A stretch of 64,000 nt of DNA from CAWCDJ01 sp963836015 (GTDB lineage: Bacteria > Acidobacteriota > Terriglobia > Bryobacterales > Bryobacteraceae). Numbering within the stretch: position 1 is the stretch's first letter; every line of letters starts with the position of its first letter. Shown here piece by piece: positions 41,060 to 50,900 of the stretch. The stretch spans positions 558,001 through 622,000 of the forward strand of contig CAWIIF010000015.1 in assembly GCA_963836015.1 (NCBI GenBank), given 5' to 3'. Position numbers and translations under genes: made by a program. The notes below the pieces were generated by a model. That model saw only the letters and a list, made by a program, of their open reading frames with translations, was not told the origin of the DNA and searched no databases.

Positions 41060-42376
41060 ATGGCACTGGTGGTCATCGGAGGCGTGGCCGCCGGCCTCAG
41101 CGCGGCGGCGCGCGCGCGGCGCATCGATCCGCGCCTTCCCATTCTCGTACTGGAAAAAGGGCCGGTCATCTCCTACGGCGCGTGCGGGCTCCCTTACTAC
41201 GTCGAGGGAAAGGTGCGGGCAGCGGAAGACCTGATCGTCTACACGCCGGAATATTTCCGGAAAGAGCGCAAGATCGAAGTCCGTACGGGCGCGCGCGTGG
41301 TATCGATCTCGCATCCGCGGCGCGAGGTTCAACTGGAATCGGGCGAGCGGGTGCGGTATGAGACCCTGGTGATCGCCACGGGTGCGCGCTGCGACGCCGC
41401 CGGCATCGCGGGCGCCGGGCAGTCGCACGTCTTTACGCTCCACACCCTCGCCGACGCCGAGCGTATGCGCGCCTTTCTGCGGACCGGGAGTCCGAAGCGG
41501 GCGGTGGTGATCGGCGCCGGATACATCGGAGTGGAGGCGGCGGATGCCCTGCGGCGCCATGGCCTGCGCGTCACAGTGCTGGAGGGCTCGCAGCATGCGC
41601 TGCTCCGCAATGACGCGGGATTTACGGCGGCGGTGAAGAAGCAACTGGAAGACCACGGCGTGGAATTGCGCTGCGGCGTGGAGGTTCGCGAGATCGAGCC
41701 CGGCCAGGTGGCGGGCGTGCCCTGCGACATGGTCGTTCTGGCGGCCGGCTTCAAGCCCAACGCGGAGATCGCTTCCGAGGCGGGAGTGGAGACCGGACGG
41801 AGCGGCGCTATCCGCACCACTGAGCGTATGGAAACGAACCTCCATGGCGTCTACGCCGCGGGCGACTGCGCGGAGGTCACCCACCTGGTGACCGGCCGGC
41901 CCACTTACATTCCCCTGGGGACCACCGCCAACAAGACCGGGCGCGTGGCAGGCGCGAATGCGGCAGGGACGCGCGAGCGCTTCCCCGGCATCGTGGGGAC
42001 TTCCATAGTCGGCATCTTCGGGAAGGGGTTCGCAACCACCGGGTTCTCGGCGGAGCAGGCGCGCGCCGAAGGTTTCTCCCCAGTATCGGCCCGGATCGAA
42101 GCCAACGGCCGCCCGCGCTACTTCGGCGGAACGACGACCGTCGTCGAACTCGTGGCCGACCGCGCGAGCGGCCGGCTGATCGGCGGCTCGGTGATCGGAG
42201 AAGAAGGCGCCGCGGGCCGCATCAACGTGATCGCTGCAGCCCTGCAGGCCAGGATGCGGCTTGACGATTTCGAGCAGATGGACCTGGCGTACTCCCCGCC
42301 CTTTACCCCGGTATGGGATCCCCTGCTGGTTGCGGCGCAGCAGTTGCGCAAGGAAATGTACCGTCCGTTAGTATGA
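41060..42376 (+). CDS. FAD-dependent pyridine nucleotide-disulfide oxidoreductase (CoA-disulfide reductase / NADH oxidase type)
   Basis: 438 residues. N-terminal FAD motif VVIGGVAAGLSAAARARR, redox-active single cysteine in ISYGACGLPYYVEG (Cys near residue 42), NAD-binding VVIGAGYIGVEAADALRRHG, and the second FAD motif GVYAAGDCAEV. This matches the single-cysteine branch that includes CoA-disulfide reductase and NADH oxidase/peroxidase. There is no rhodanese domain at the C-terminus. It reduces CoA disulfide, persulfide or oxygen using NAD(P)H; the substrate cannot be fixed from sequence. It is the third gene of the ferredoxin-STAS operon. Confidence 0.88.
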   Translation: MALVVIGGVAAGLSAAARARRIDPRLPILVLEKGPVISYGACGLPYYVEGKVRAAEDLIVYTPEYFRKERKIEVRTGARVVSISHPRREVQLESGERVRYETLVIATGARCDAAGIAGAGQSHVFTLHTLADAERMRAFLRTGSPKRAVVIGAGYIGVEAADALRRHGLRVTVLEGSQHALLRNDAGFTAAVKKQLEDHGVELRCGVEVREIEPGQVAGVPCDMVVLAAGFKPNAEIASEAGVETGRSGAIRTTERMETNLHGVYAAGDCAEVTHLVTGRPTYIPLGTTANKTGRVAGANAAGTRERFPGIVGTSIVGIFGKGFATTGFSAEQARAEGFSPVSARIEANGRPRYFGGTTTVVELVADRASGRLIGGSVIGEEGAAGRINVIAAALQARMRLDDFEQMDLAYSPPFTPVWDPLLVAAQQLRKEMYRPLV

Positions 42377-42447
42377 ACCGATTATTGTCTTTGCATCGCC
42401 TCCCGCCATATCCTTTCTAGAAATCTCACAGTTTCCGGGTATCGAGC

Positions 42448-42453
42448 AGGAGG
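42448..42453 (+). promoter_or_regulatory. Perfect Shine-Dalgarno before a TTG start
   Basis: AGGAGG (within AGGAGGGGG, 42448-42456) lies 5 nt before the TTG at 42459. It decides the start of the TGA-interrupted beta-barrel gene, because the TTG frame encodes a signal peptide in the same frame as the downstream protein. Confidence 0.7.
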
Positions 42454-42458
42454 GGGCT

Positions 42459-44213
42459 TTGCGGCGATTTGATGTAACATCTGTAAGGCTCGCGGTGTTT
42501 CTGGCCGCGTTGATCTTGGGAATGCTGGCGCCCGCGCACGTGGCTTTCGCTCAGGGTTGAGTGATCTCACGCTCCGGTCTGGAGTCAAATGGTGCGGAAG
42601 GTGGTGGCTACCTGCAGCCGGGCGACTGGACTTCGACGATCGGTGTGCGTCACGTCTTTTCGCACGTGCATTTCAGCGGTCCCACCGAGAATTTCTCCCG
42701 AGCCCAACTGGGTACTGAGGTTCAGTCGAAGACCAACCTCGACGATCTCATGATTACTTACCAGCTCACCCCCCGGATCAGCCTGACGGGGACTCTTCCG
42801 TTTGTGTACGCCAGCAGGCGACAGCAGGCTCAATACGCGACTCTGCACACGTCCGGGATTGGCGATATCAGTCTCGGAGCGCAGTACTGGCTGCGCAGCC
42901 CGAAGAGTGAAAAAGCGGGAGCCAACAACGCGCAGATCGGACTGAGCCTGTTGTTTCCGTCAGGGAACGACCGCCAGAGTAACGTCGTCGCTACGACCTA
43001 CGGGGGGCCCACATCCACACAATACCCCGATTATTCGGTCCAGCCCGGGGCAGGCACCTGGGGCATGATCATGTCGTGGCAGGCTTTCCAGAGCCTGGGG
43101 AACAACACCATCGCGTTCGTCGATGGCAACTATGTCATGACTCAGGGCGGCTACCACAGCTTCTGGACCTCCCATGGAGGAACCTCGAACGGTCCGCCCT
43201 CTCCTACGCCAGGCATGACTCAGTTCGATGCAATTCAGGATCAGTACATGCTGGAGGTCGGCGCCTCTCATCCGGCTCCCCGGATCAAGGGGCTCGGCCT
43301 GCTCCTATCGGTCCGCGCCGAGGGCGTGCCAGCGCACAATCTGATCGGGAACGATTTGGGATTTCGCCGGCCGGGCTTCGGCGTTGCTCTGACGCCAGGC
43401 ATCATCTACACCCGGGGGCACCACATGCTGCAGTTCAGTGTGGGCAAAGTCATGATCCGCGATCGGACCAAGAGCGTTGCCGAAGAGATCAACGGCGTAC
43501 ACGAAGGGGACGCCGCCTTTGCAAACTACGTGTGGATGGCGGGCTACACCTTGAGAATGCCGCGAAAGAAGAGCGCCGACGAAGAACTGACACAAAGTCA
43601 ATCCAGCCGGCCGCCCAGGGCAAATGCGTCGCGTCCACCGAGTAACGGTGCGCTTCCGGAAGCCTCGTCCCAGACGGTTTCCGACACCTTCAGGCCGTTC
43701 AGTTTGAAGACGCTGGACGGGAAAAAGAAGACCCTCAAGGACTTCTCGAACAAGGTCACGCTGGTCAGTTTTTTCTTCCCCCGGTGCCCGTATTGCAACG
43801 TGGAGCTTCCCGAAATCCAGAAGATCTACGACAAATACAAGGAGAGGGGACTCTCCGCCGTATGGGTGAACATCCTGCCCGAAGAGGTCGGTCTGATTGC
43901 AGGCTGGCAAGTGGCCAAGAATCTCACCGTCCCGGTATTGATTGGGGGGTCGCAGGAATCCCTGCAGAGGAATTACCACATCAATTCGACGCCCTCCACT
44001 TATCTATTGGATGAAAACGGCCGCGTCCTGTTCCACGAGGATGGCTACAAGCCTGGCGATGAGAAGGTCCTCGAGGCCAAAATCGAGGCAGCGCTGAACG
44101 TCGTCCCCGCCGCCCCAGCCTCAGCATCGCTTCCGCCGTGCCCGGTGCGCCCCCAGGATCTCGCGCCTTCGGCGCCCGCGCCGTGGATGGTCGACGCGAG
44201 ACCGAGGGAATAA
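42459..44213 (+). CDS. Outer-membrane beta-barrel / TlpA-thioredoxin fusion, interrupted by in-frame TGA
   Basis: The frame starts at TTG 42459 behind a perfect ribosome binding site and encodes a signal peptide (RRFDVTSVRLAVFLAALILG ... AFAQG). Codon 34 (42558-42560) is TGA, and the same frame then runs uninterrupted for 550 codons. After it come a beta-rich barrel-like domain (about residues 35-370; WTSTIGVRHVFSHVHF, GDISLGAQYWLR), a Pro/Ser linker and a TlpA-like thioredoxin domain (about 405-560) with the pair FPRCPYCNVELPEI. A GTG at 42561 directly after the TGA is possible but would lack the signal peptide. The TGA may be recoded, a fresh nonsense mutation or a sequencing error. Confidence 0.7.
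42558..42594 (+). other. In-frame TGA with downstream hairpin
   Basis: TGA at 42558-42560 is followed 11 nt later by a 4-bp stem CTCC/GGAG (42572-42575, 42581-42584) closing the loop GGTCT. A lower stem CAC/GTG (42568-42570, 42592-42594) is possible around an asymmetric internal loop. The loop resembles the GGUC apical loop of the E. coli fdhF SECIS, but the bulged U of that element is absent and the stem is short. Confidence 0.35.
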
Positions 44214-44290
44214 TCAGGCGGGCACACAGAGCCGCGCGCATAAGCAATCGGGCCGCCAGCTTTACGCCGGCTTAGGATAGGCTGCCGGCT

Positions 44291-44326
44291 CGGAAAAAGA
44301 AATAGGGCAAGCCGTGAGGCCTGCCC
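44291..44326 (-). terminator. Rho-independent terminator of the PEP-CTERM fusion gene
   Basis: Read on the minus strand: a 9-bp stem GGGCAGGCC / GGCTTGCCC (one G-T pair) with a 4-nt loop, followed by TATTTCTTTTTC. It lies 19 bp after the stop of the 720-residue gene. Confidence 0.7.
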
Positions 44327-44344
44327 CACTGGCTGACTGACTCC

Positions 44345-46507
44345 TTAGTGGCCGGGAGTCGCGATGATATTGATGCAACTGGATGCCGACCCGCTCACGG
44401 TGTGAGTGCCGGCAGTACGAGGCAGTGCCATTATGCACGCCAGGTCGATTTGGGCCAGGGCGGTGGGCGGCGCGCCGCTGGCCATGAGCCCGTAAGCCTT
44501 TCCGTTATTCGGGCTGGTGTAAGCTGTCACCGTATGCGGATCGAAGCCCGCCGAAATCCCCGGAATGCTGCTCACGAACGCCCAGTCCACCAGGCCCGGA
44601 GTGCCGGAGCCCGATGTGGAAGGAAGCTGGAGAGCCGCAAAGGAACTGCCGCCGAACTCGCCCGTTACAATTCCGAGATGGCTGGTACCCTGGGCCACCG
44701 AGATGCCGGAGGTTCCGGCAGAGAAGGACGCGCCCGGCAAGTTTACGAGTTGGTGCGGCGCGGTCCAGGTGCCCGGGCTGCCTGCCGTGAAGGTAGCCTG
44801 AGTGAGGTCAATCATCTCGACGTTGCTCTGACCTTCGGTCGATGCCAGCGCAATACCGGTGGAGCAGTCTTCGGCCGCCGAGTCCAGAACTCCGCCCGGG
44901 GCGATCTGGTTCGTAAACTCTTTGACCGCGCCGCCGCTTGTAAAAGAGAAGAGGTCGTAATTGCTGGTTTCGTTCGGCGAGAGTATGTATCCCCGGGTCG
45001 GGTCGATCGAAATATCCTCTGAGACCTCTTTCGCCGCGGGGATTGGCGTTCCGAAGGTATTGGTATTCAGGTCCAGAAACTGGAGCCCGCTGTTGGAAGG
45101 GCTGGGGGCGAGGCCCATCGCGATTACCGCCTGGTTTGTCAGGGCGTTGATCGCTACCCCGCAGTTCTGGCAGGAGCCGCCCGAAAACCCCGTGAATGTG
45201 TTTGTGGAGCTGTGGAGCGTATGCGTTACCGTCGTCCCCGTGATCAGGTAGACGTCCGTGTTGTTGGCCACACAGACAGTCTGGCCGGTCGCGGGATTGG
45301 ACGAGCAGGAATTCGTCACGCTGGGTGTGGCTATGGAAGTATTGGTCCCGCTGCCTTCGATGATCACCGCCTGAATACCCGTCGTGCCGCAGCTCCAGCA
45401 CCCGTTCGGTGCGTAGGCGACGACGTTGCCGCCATTCGGCGGAGCATTCACCGCCAGGGAACTCGTCGGGATGCAGGCCGACAAGGTCGGGTTGGTGTGA
45501 GTCACCGACAACCTGGAGCAACTGCCCACCGCGCTGGAGAACGCGGTCCCATCGGAGGTGGTGCCGCTCAGAGTCACGAAGTAGGTTCCGGTTGTCAGGG
45601 AAGCCGGTATGAGAAATCCAATCCGGTCGGAACTGCCTAGGATCGTGGTTACGCTCGTGGCACCCGTCGTGGCGGATGAGGCTCCGCCGCAGGAAGTAGC
45701 AAGCAATATGCTCACATTCCCCGGGCTGATCGTCCCATGAAGAAGCGGAAAACCGGAGCCGATGGCATTCACCATGCTGATGCCCGCAACACCCGAGCTG
45801 GGAGAAGTGGAGACGTTCATTTTCACTTGGGCCCACGATGCAGAAGGAAGGGCCCCGACAAAAGCGAGTGCGAGCGCCAGTGGAAGTATAGCTTGTAGCC
45901 TGATCCGGAGCCGGCGAAGTCGCCACGTCGCGAGAGCAGCTATGGCAATCACACTTAGTGTCCAGGTGCCAGGCTCCGGCACCTCCGGGGCTACGCCCGT
46001 GTTGGCGTTGATAATGGCGAATGTTCCGTCGGCAAGTGGTGAGCCTCCGACCGGAATCATCGAAGTGAAGTCAGAAGAAATCGTCACAGACGAGCCGTCG
46101 AATAAGGTCAATGCCAATGGTGAAAAAAGCCCCGTCAGCGTGGCCCCGACCGGAAGTGGGTTGGCTCCGCCAATCGGAATGGTGGACCCTTCCCAGGAAA
46201 GACCGTCAAACGGATCTAACGTGAAATAGCTGGAGGAGAAACTTTGACTCGATCCGTCGGAGAACAATACCTTCAGCGCCAGGCTCGACAGGTTGACCGA
46301 AGTGCTGACCGGAAACGTCGGGTCGCCAGTGGAGTTCGGCCCGGTCTCGTTTACAATGTCGAACTCGCCGGCGCTGCCCGGAATCGTCACGTCCCACGAA
46401 AAGAACCCGATGGGAATGGCGGCGGCGAAGGTTGCGGGACTGGTAAGGAAGAAGAGGACCGCACCCATCGCTAGCAAGAGGTTCACACGCAGAAGTCTAC
46501 TCGTCAT
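44345..46507 (-). CDS. Secreted protein with internal PEP-CTERM signal and second export signal (fusion)
   Basis: 720 residues. An N-terminal signal peptide (LLLAMGAVLFFLTSPATFA) is followed by a beta-rich domain of about 150 residues. Near residue 174 comes a full PEP-CTERM sorting signal: VPEPGTW, a hydrophobic helix, and the basic WRLRRLRIR. Normally this ends a protein. Here the frame continues straight into a second signal-peptide-like stretch (ILPLALALAFVGALPSASWA) and about 490 Ser/Thr/Gly-rich residues with probable beta-propeller repeats. It may be two genes joined by loss of a stop codon, or a true fusion. A good ribosome binding site (GGAGGG) precedes the ATG; no exosortase is in the window. 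Confidence 0.75.
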   Translation of the reverse strand: MTSRLLRVNLLLAMGAVLFFLTSPATFAAAIPIGFFSWDVTIPGSAGEFDIVNETGPNSTGDPTFPVSTSVNLSSLALKVLFSDGSSQSFSSSYFTLDPFDGLSWEGSTIPIGGANPLPVGATLTGLFSPLALTLFDGSSVTISSDFTSMIPVGGSPLADGTFAIINANTGVAPEVPEPGTWTLSVIAIAALATWRLRRLRIRLQAILPLALALAFVGALPSASWAQVKMNVSTSPSSGVAGISMVNAIGSGFPLLHGTISPGNVSILLATSCGGASSATTGATSVTTILGSSDRIGFLIPASLTTGTYFVTLSGTTSDGTAFSSAVGSCSRLSVTHTNPTLSACIPTSSLAVNAPPNGGNVVAYAPNGCWSCGTTGIQAVIIEGSGTNTSIATPSVTNSCSSNPATGQTVCVANNTDVYLITGTTVTHTLHSSTNTFTGFSGGSCQNCGVAINALTNQAVIAMGLAPSPSNSGLQFLDLNTNTFGTPIPAAKEVSEDISIDPTRGYILSPNETSNYDLFSFTSGGAVKEFTNQIAPGGVLDSAAEDCSTGIALASTEGQSNVEMIDLTQATFTAGSPGTWTAPHQLVNLPGASFSAGTSGISVAQGTSHLGIVTGEFGGSSFAALQLPSTSGSGTPGLVDWAFVSSIPGISAGFDPHTVTAYTSPNNGKAYGLMASGAPPTALAQIDLACIMALPRTAGTHTVSGSASSCINIIATPGH

Positions 46508-46560
46508 TAGTCCCTCCGATTGGGCGAACGATCACGCGGAGTTCGCCTGAACTGAGCGAT

Positions 46561-46588
46561 GTTATACACAAAAATCCCTTGCTAACAA
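46561..46588 (-). promoter_or_regulatory. Promoter of the PEP-CTERM fusion gene
   Basis: Minus strand: TTGTTA (46583-46588), 16-bp spacer, TATAAC (46561-46566), in a clearly AT-rich segment. It gives a leader of about 50 nt with the ribosome binding site GGAGGG next to the ATG at 46507. Confidence 0.5.
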
Positions 46589-46694
46589 TAAAGATCTTTC
46601 TGTAATCGGTAGTGATCGTAAATTACATCACAACAAGATCGGAATATAAGCCAAATGTACTATTCGCAGCCCGGGACTTCGGTACTGTAGGTAC

Positions 46695-47645
46695 TCACTG
46701 TACCGGCGCGTAATACCCGGTGCGCCAGTGCGCGTTCAGCTTGGGAAGTCCGCGAGGGGGGACCAGCTTCACGTCCACCCGGTGGTAGCGGCCATCGCGC
46801 TCCTGGGCCTTCGGCGAGTATCCCAGGATGTACCGGTTGCGAAGATCGATCCCGATGGCGCGGGCGATGTCGGGCAACTCGGCGGCGCTCGCGGGGTACA
46901 TCCGGCCGCCGGTCTGTTCGCTGATATGGGTCAGCAGGCCGGGCCCTCCGTACTCCTCCGCCGTGCTGCCGCCGCCGAAGATACCCACGGAGTAGATCAA
47001 TACGTCGCTCTCGCGGACGATTTTCTGGATCTCGGTGGGGGTGTAGCGGCTATGGTTGTCGCCACCGTCGGAGATGATCAGCAGGGCCTTCTTGTCGAGC
47101 TTCGACTTCTTCATTTCGTGCAAGGCCAGCAGGATGGCATCGAGCAGCGCGGTAGAGCCCTTCGATCTGGAGAACGTCAATTGATTCTCGATATCCCCGG
47201 TGTTGCGGGTGAGGGGCACCTCGAGGTGCGGGGCATCGGCGAACTCCACCAGGAAAAACTCGTCATCGTCATTGGCGAGCCGAAAGAACTCCCTGGCGGC
47301 CATGCGGGACCGGCGGAGCTTCTCGCCCATGCTGCCGCTGGTGTCGAACACTAACCCGACCGCCACGGGAGCGTCGTCCATGGCAAAGGTCGTGATCTCC
47401 TGCTCGAGCCGGTCGTCGTAAACCCGGAAATTCTCCCGGTCCAGCCCGGTGACGGGCCGGTTCAAGGGGTCGTTCACGGTGACCGGGATCAGCACGAGGG
47501 AGGTATCCACGCGAAGAGTGGCGTGCGGCGGCCCTTCCTGCTTGGGCGCGGGTTTTTCGCGGGGCTGGATGGTGACCTGCGGATGGAGCGTCAGCGGCAC
47601 GCACAGAGCAAGCAAAACCAGCGCGAACGGTCGCGGTGAGCCCAC
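46695..47645 (-). CDS. Exported VWA-domain protein
   Basis: 316 residues from the GTG at 47645, chosen because GGGAGG lies 6 nt upstream and the signal peptide (PFALVLLALCVPLTLHPQ) follows; the frame is open to 47696. A short beta domain (TLRVDTSLVLIPVTVND, LDRENFRVYDD) precedes a von Willebrand factor A domain with a MIDAS site: DTSGSMG (near residue 100), GSTALLDAI and ISDGGDNHS. This arrangement is the acidobacterial VWFA-related type and binds partners through a divalent metal. Function unknown. It is divergent from the Oar-like gene. Confidence 0.88.
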   Translation of the reverse strand: MGSPRPFALVLLALCVPLTLHPQVTIQPREKPAPKQEGPPHATLRVDTSLVLIPVTVNDPLNRPVTGLDRENFRVYDDRLEQEITTFAMDDAPVAVGLVFDTSGSMGEKLRRSRMAAREFFRLANDDDEFFLVEFADAPHLEVPLTRNTGDIENQLTFSRSKGSTALLDAILLALHEMKKSKLDKKALLIISDGGDNHSRYTPTEIQKIVRESDVLIYSVGIFGGGSTAEEYGGPGLLTHISEQTGGRMYPASAAELPDIARAIGIDLRNRYILGYSPKAQERDGRYHRVDVKLVPPRGLPKLNAHWRTGYYAPVQ

Positions 47646-47927
47646 GGATCGCCTCCCCCGCACGTATTTTACTCCGCCGCCGCTGCCGGCAGCCACACGG
47701 GGTGCGCGGTTTTGGCTGGACGCTACCCTGCACGCGGTATTCGTACCCGACCCTGGGCGGTAGATAGCGCCGACCAGAAAGAGCTATGCTCGGGCACCCC
47801 CCCTTCGGTCGTACAATCGGTCTGAAAATGCTATCGCCGGTACATACGCAATCTGCGAGCCAGCCTTAGCACGCTTTGGCGCGGGTCTACAACCGCTTAC
47901 ACATCGGAAGTAAATAGGGAGAGTACT

Positions 47928-50900
47928 ATGTCTGTACGTCCGCGGACGCTGGCATCGCTCACGTGTGCCATCGTCCTGTCCGCTTTATCAATCACTTATG
48001 CTCAATCGGATTATGGGTCGATCACGGGATTCGTCCGCGATCCTTCCAATGCGGTGGTGCCCAACGTAAAAGTCTCTATCAAAAACGAGGGTACCGGAGA
48101 ACAGCGAGCCGTTACCACCAACGAAGCCGGCTATTATGTTATGCCGAATTTACAGCCGGGTTACTACACGGTAACAGCGGAAGCGCAAGGATTTAAGAAG
48201 TTCTCGAGCACTCACAATAAGCTCAGCCCGAACAGCACCCTTTCGCTGGATGCTTCGCTCACGCTCGGCAGCGCAACAGAAACAGTGGAAGTTTCGGCAA
48301 CCAACCAGGGACTGCAAACGGAATCGGGGTCGGTCCAAAACGAGGTAACCAGCCAGCAGGTCGACAACCAGGAGTTGAACGGACGCAATCCCGTCTACAT
48401 CGCTCAATTCCTGCCGGGTGTCAGGGGCGGCGGCACGCTGGGCGACTTCAACTTCGCCAGCACGGGCGGCATGTCGTGGCAGATCAACGGCGCCCGCACC
48501 CAGGATTCCGTGATCACCTTCGATGGCGCGCCGGCCGTTCGGACGCGTGCCAACGGTGCGGTCATCGGTGTGGCCGACGTGGATACCACCCAGGAAATTC
48601 AGGTGATGACCTCGGACTACCAGGCCGAGTACGGACGCGCCGCGGGAGGCCAGATCCGCATCGTTACCAAATCGGGGACCCGGGACTTTCACGGCAGCGC
48701 GTACGAGTACTTCCGCAATTCCGATCTCAACGCCAATACCTGGTCGCGCAACCTCAGCACATCGACCAATTTCGCCTCCCCGTTCCGCTATAACAATTTC
48801 GGCTTTGCAGTAGGCGGCCCGATCTGGGCTCCCAAGCTCAGTGACAAATTTCGGGAGAAGCTGTTTTTCTTCGTAGGTGAAGACTGGATCCGCTACCGTG
48901 CCACCGATACCCAGACCCAGGCGGTACCGACCGCACTGATGCGCCAGGGCGATTTCAGCGAGTTGTTGGGCGCCAATCCCTGGTACAAAGCGGGGACCGT
49001 CATCTACGATCCCGCCACGTGCCCCAAACTCGGCGCTTCGTCGTGCAATCCATTCCCCGGCAATATCATTCCGGCGAGCGAGTTGAGCCACAACGGCGCG
49101 GCCATCATGAGCGCGTATCCGCTGCCGACGCCCGGCTACCTGGTCGGAACACAGAACTGGGTGGCGCAGGCCGCCCATCCCTATAACCAGCGGAAGGACA
49201 CGCTGAATATCGATATTCTGGCGACCGACAAGCAGCGTATCCAGGCGCGGCGCCAGAACGCCACATACTTCGAGTACCAACCGTTCGACCAGGGTTCCGG
49301 AGAGACCGGCAAGTACTTCAACCGGCCTAACCAGACCAACTCGGTGTCCTGGCTTTGGACGGTCAGCCCGACGATGGTAAACGAAGCTCGCGTCACGTTC
49401 AGCCTAGACGACGTCTACATCCCCGTGAACACGGCCCTGCCGGGCTTCAACCGCTCGACGTTCGGGATCAACTACCCCTACCTGTTCGCCGGCAAGGACA
49501 TCCCCGGCAAGATCCCGACAGTCAATGTGCCGAACTTCTACGGCCTGGCAGGCGGACCCTACCCGTCGCACTCTTCGGGCCCTATCTGGACGGCGTCCGA
49601 CAGCTTGACGAAGGTGTGGCGCACACACACGTTCAAGTTCGGATACTCGATGGAGTACTCGGGCGAGAATGACGGCGACCAGATCAACGTTTCCACCGTG
49701 CCGGGCGGCAGCAACAACCAGAACGGAACATTCACCTTCACCGACGCACGGACCGGGCTGGGGGCCACCTCGGGCGTCGGCCTCGCGAATATGGCGCTCG
49801 GCCTGGCCGACAGCTATACGGAGATCGGTCCGCGGGCCTACACCATCTGGCGCGGTTCCATGTACGAATTCTTCGCGCAGGATTCCTGGAAGGCGACCAG
49901 CAAACTGCACATAGACTACGGGGTCCGCTCGACGACGATTAAAGGCTACCACCCGCTTTGGGGCAACGCCGACTACTTCGACGGCGCTCTCTACAACCCG
50001 GCTCAGGCGGTGCAGGTTAGCCCGGTGACGGGCAACGTGATTCTGGGAACCGGCAATCCCTACAACGGCGTCGTCATCCCCGGGTTCAGCGGCTTTCCGG
50101 GCTCGGCCCAGGGAAGAGTACTGGCGGCCAGTTCCAATATTTGCGACGGCGCCTCCTGCAACGGCCTCTTCAACTCCAGTCTGTCGCAAGGGTACATCAA
50201 CACCTACACACCCATCCAGCCGCGCGTGGGCGTGGCCTATCAATTGACGGACAAGACGGTAATCCGAGGCGGTATCGGACGGTTCGCCACGCGCATGGGC
50301 CTGATCGACAACATCTTCCCGGGTGGTAACTCGCCTTTTCAGCCGTTCGTTACGGTGAACAATGTGTCGGTTGACAACCCCGGAGCTTCGCTGACGTCGG
50401 GAACCGCTGCGGCCCTCACCATCACTACCCTGAACCCCAACCTGAAGCCGCCCGAAGCGTGGAACTGGAACGTAACGGTCGAGCGCCAGTTACCCCTGAA
50501 CTCTTTGCTCTCGGTCGGCTATGTCGCCCATCGCGGGCTGCACGGCTGGCAGGTTTACGATATCAACCAGCCGACAGCCGGTACCCTGCAGGCCAATCCC
50601 GGCGTGAACGTAAACTATCTACGCCCCTACCAGGGCTACGCCGCCATCCAAGAAGAGGAGAGCACCGTGAACTCCATGTACAACTCGCTGCAGGTTTCCT
50701 GGAACCGGCGCTTTACTAAGGGCTCGATGTTCGGCGTGAGCTACACCCTCTCCAAGAGCATGGACAACGGCTCCAACTATCGGGATATCGTTCCGGACAC
50801 CTACAACACCAGCAACCTCTGGGCGCCTTCGGAATACGATACGCGCCACATCGTGATCGTTAATTACCTCTACGACCTGCCGTTCTTCAAGAACAGCAAC

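Noticed and set aside
42561..44213. GTG directly after the TGA as the real start of the barrel/thioredoxin gene
   Set aside because: It would discard a perfect ribosome binding site and an in-frame signal peptide, leaving an exported-type protein without export signal. Kept only as an alternative by re-initiation.
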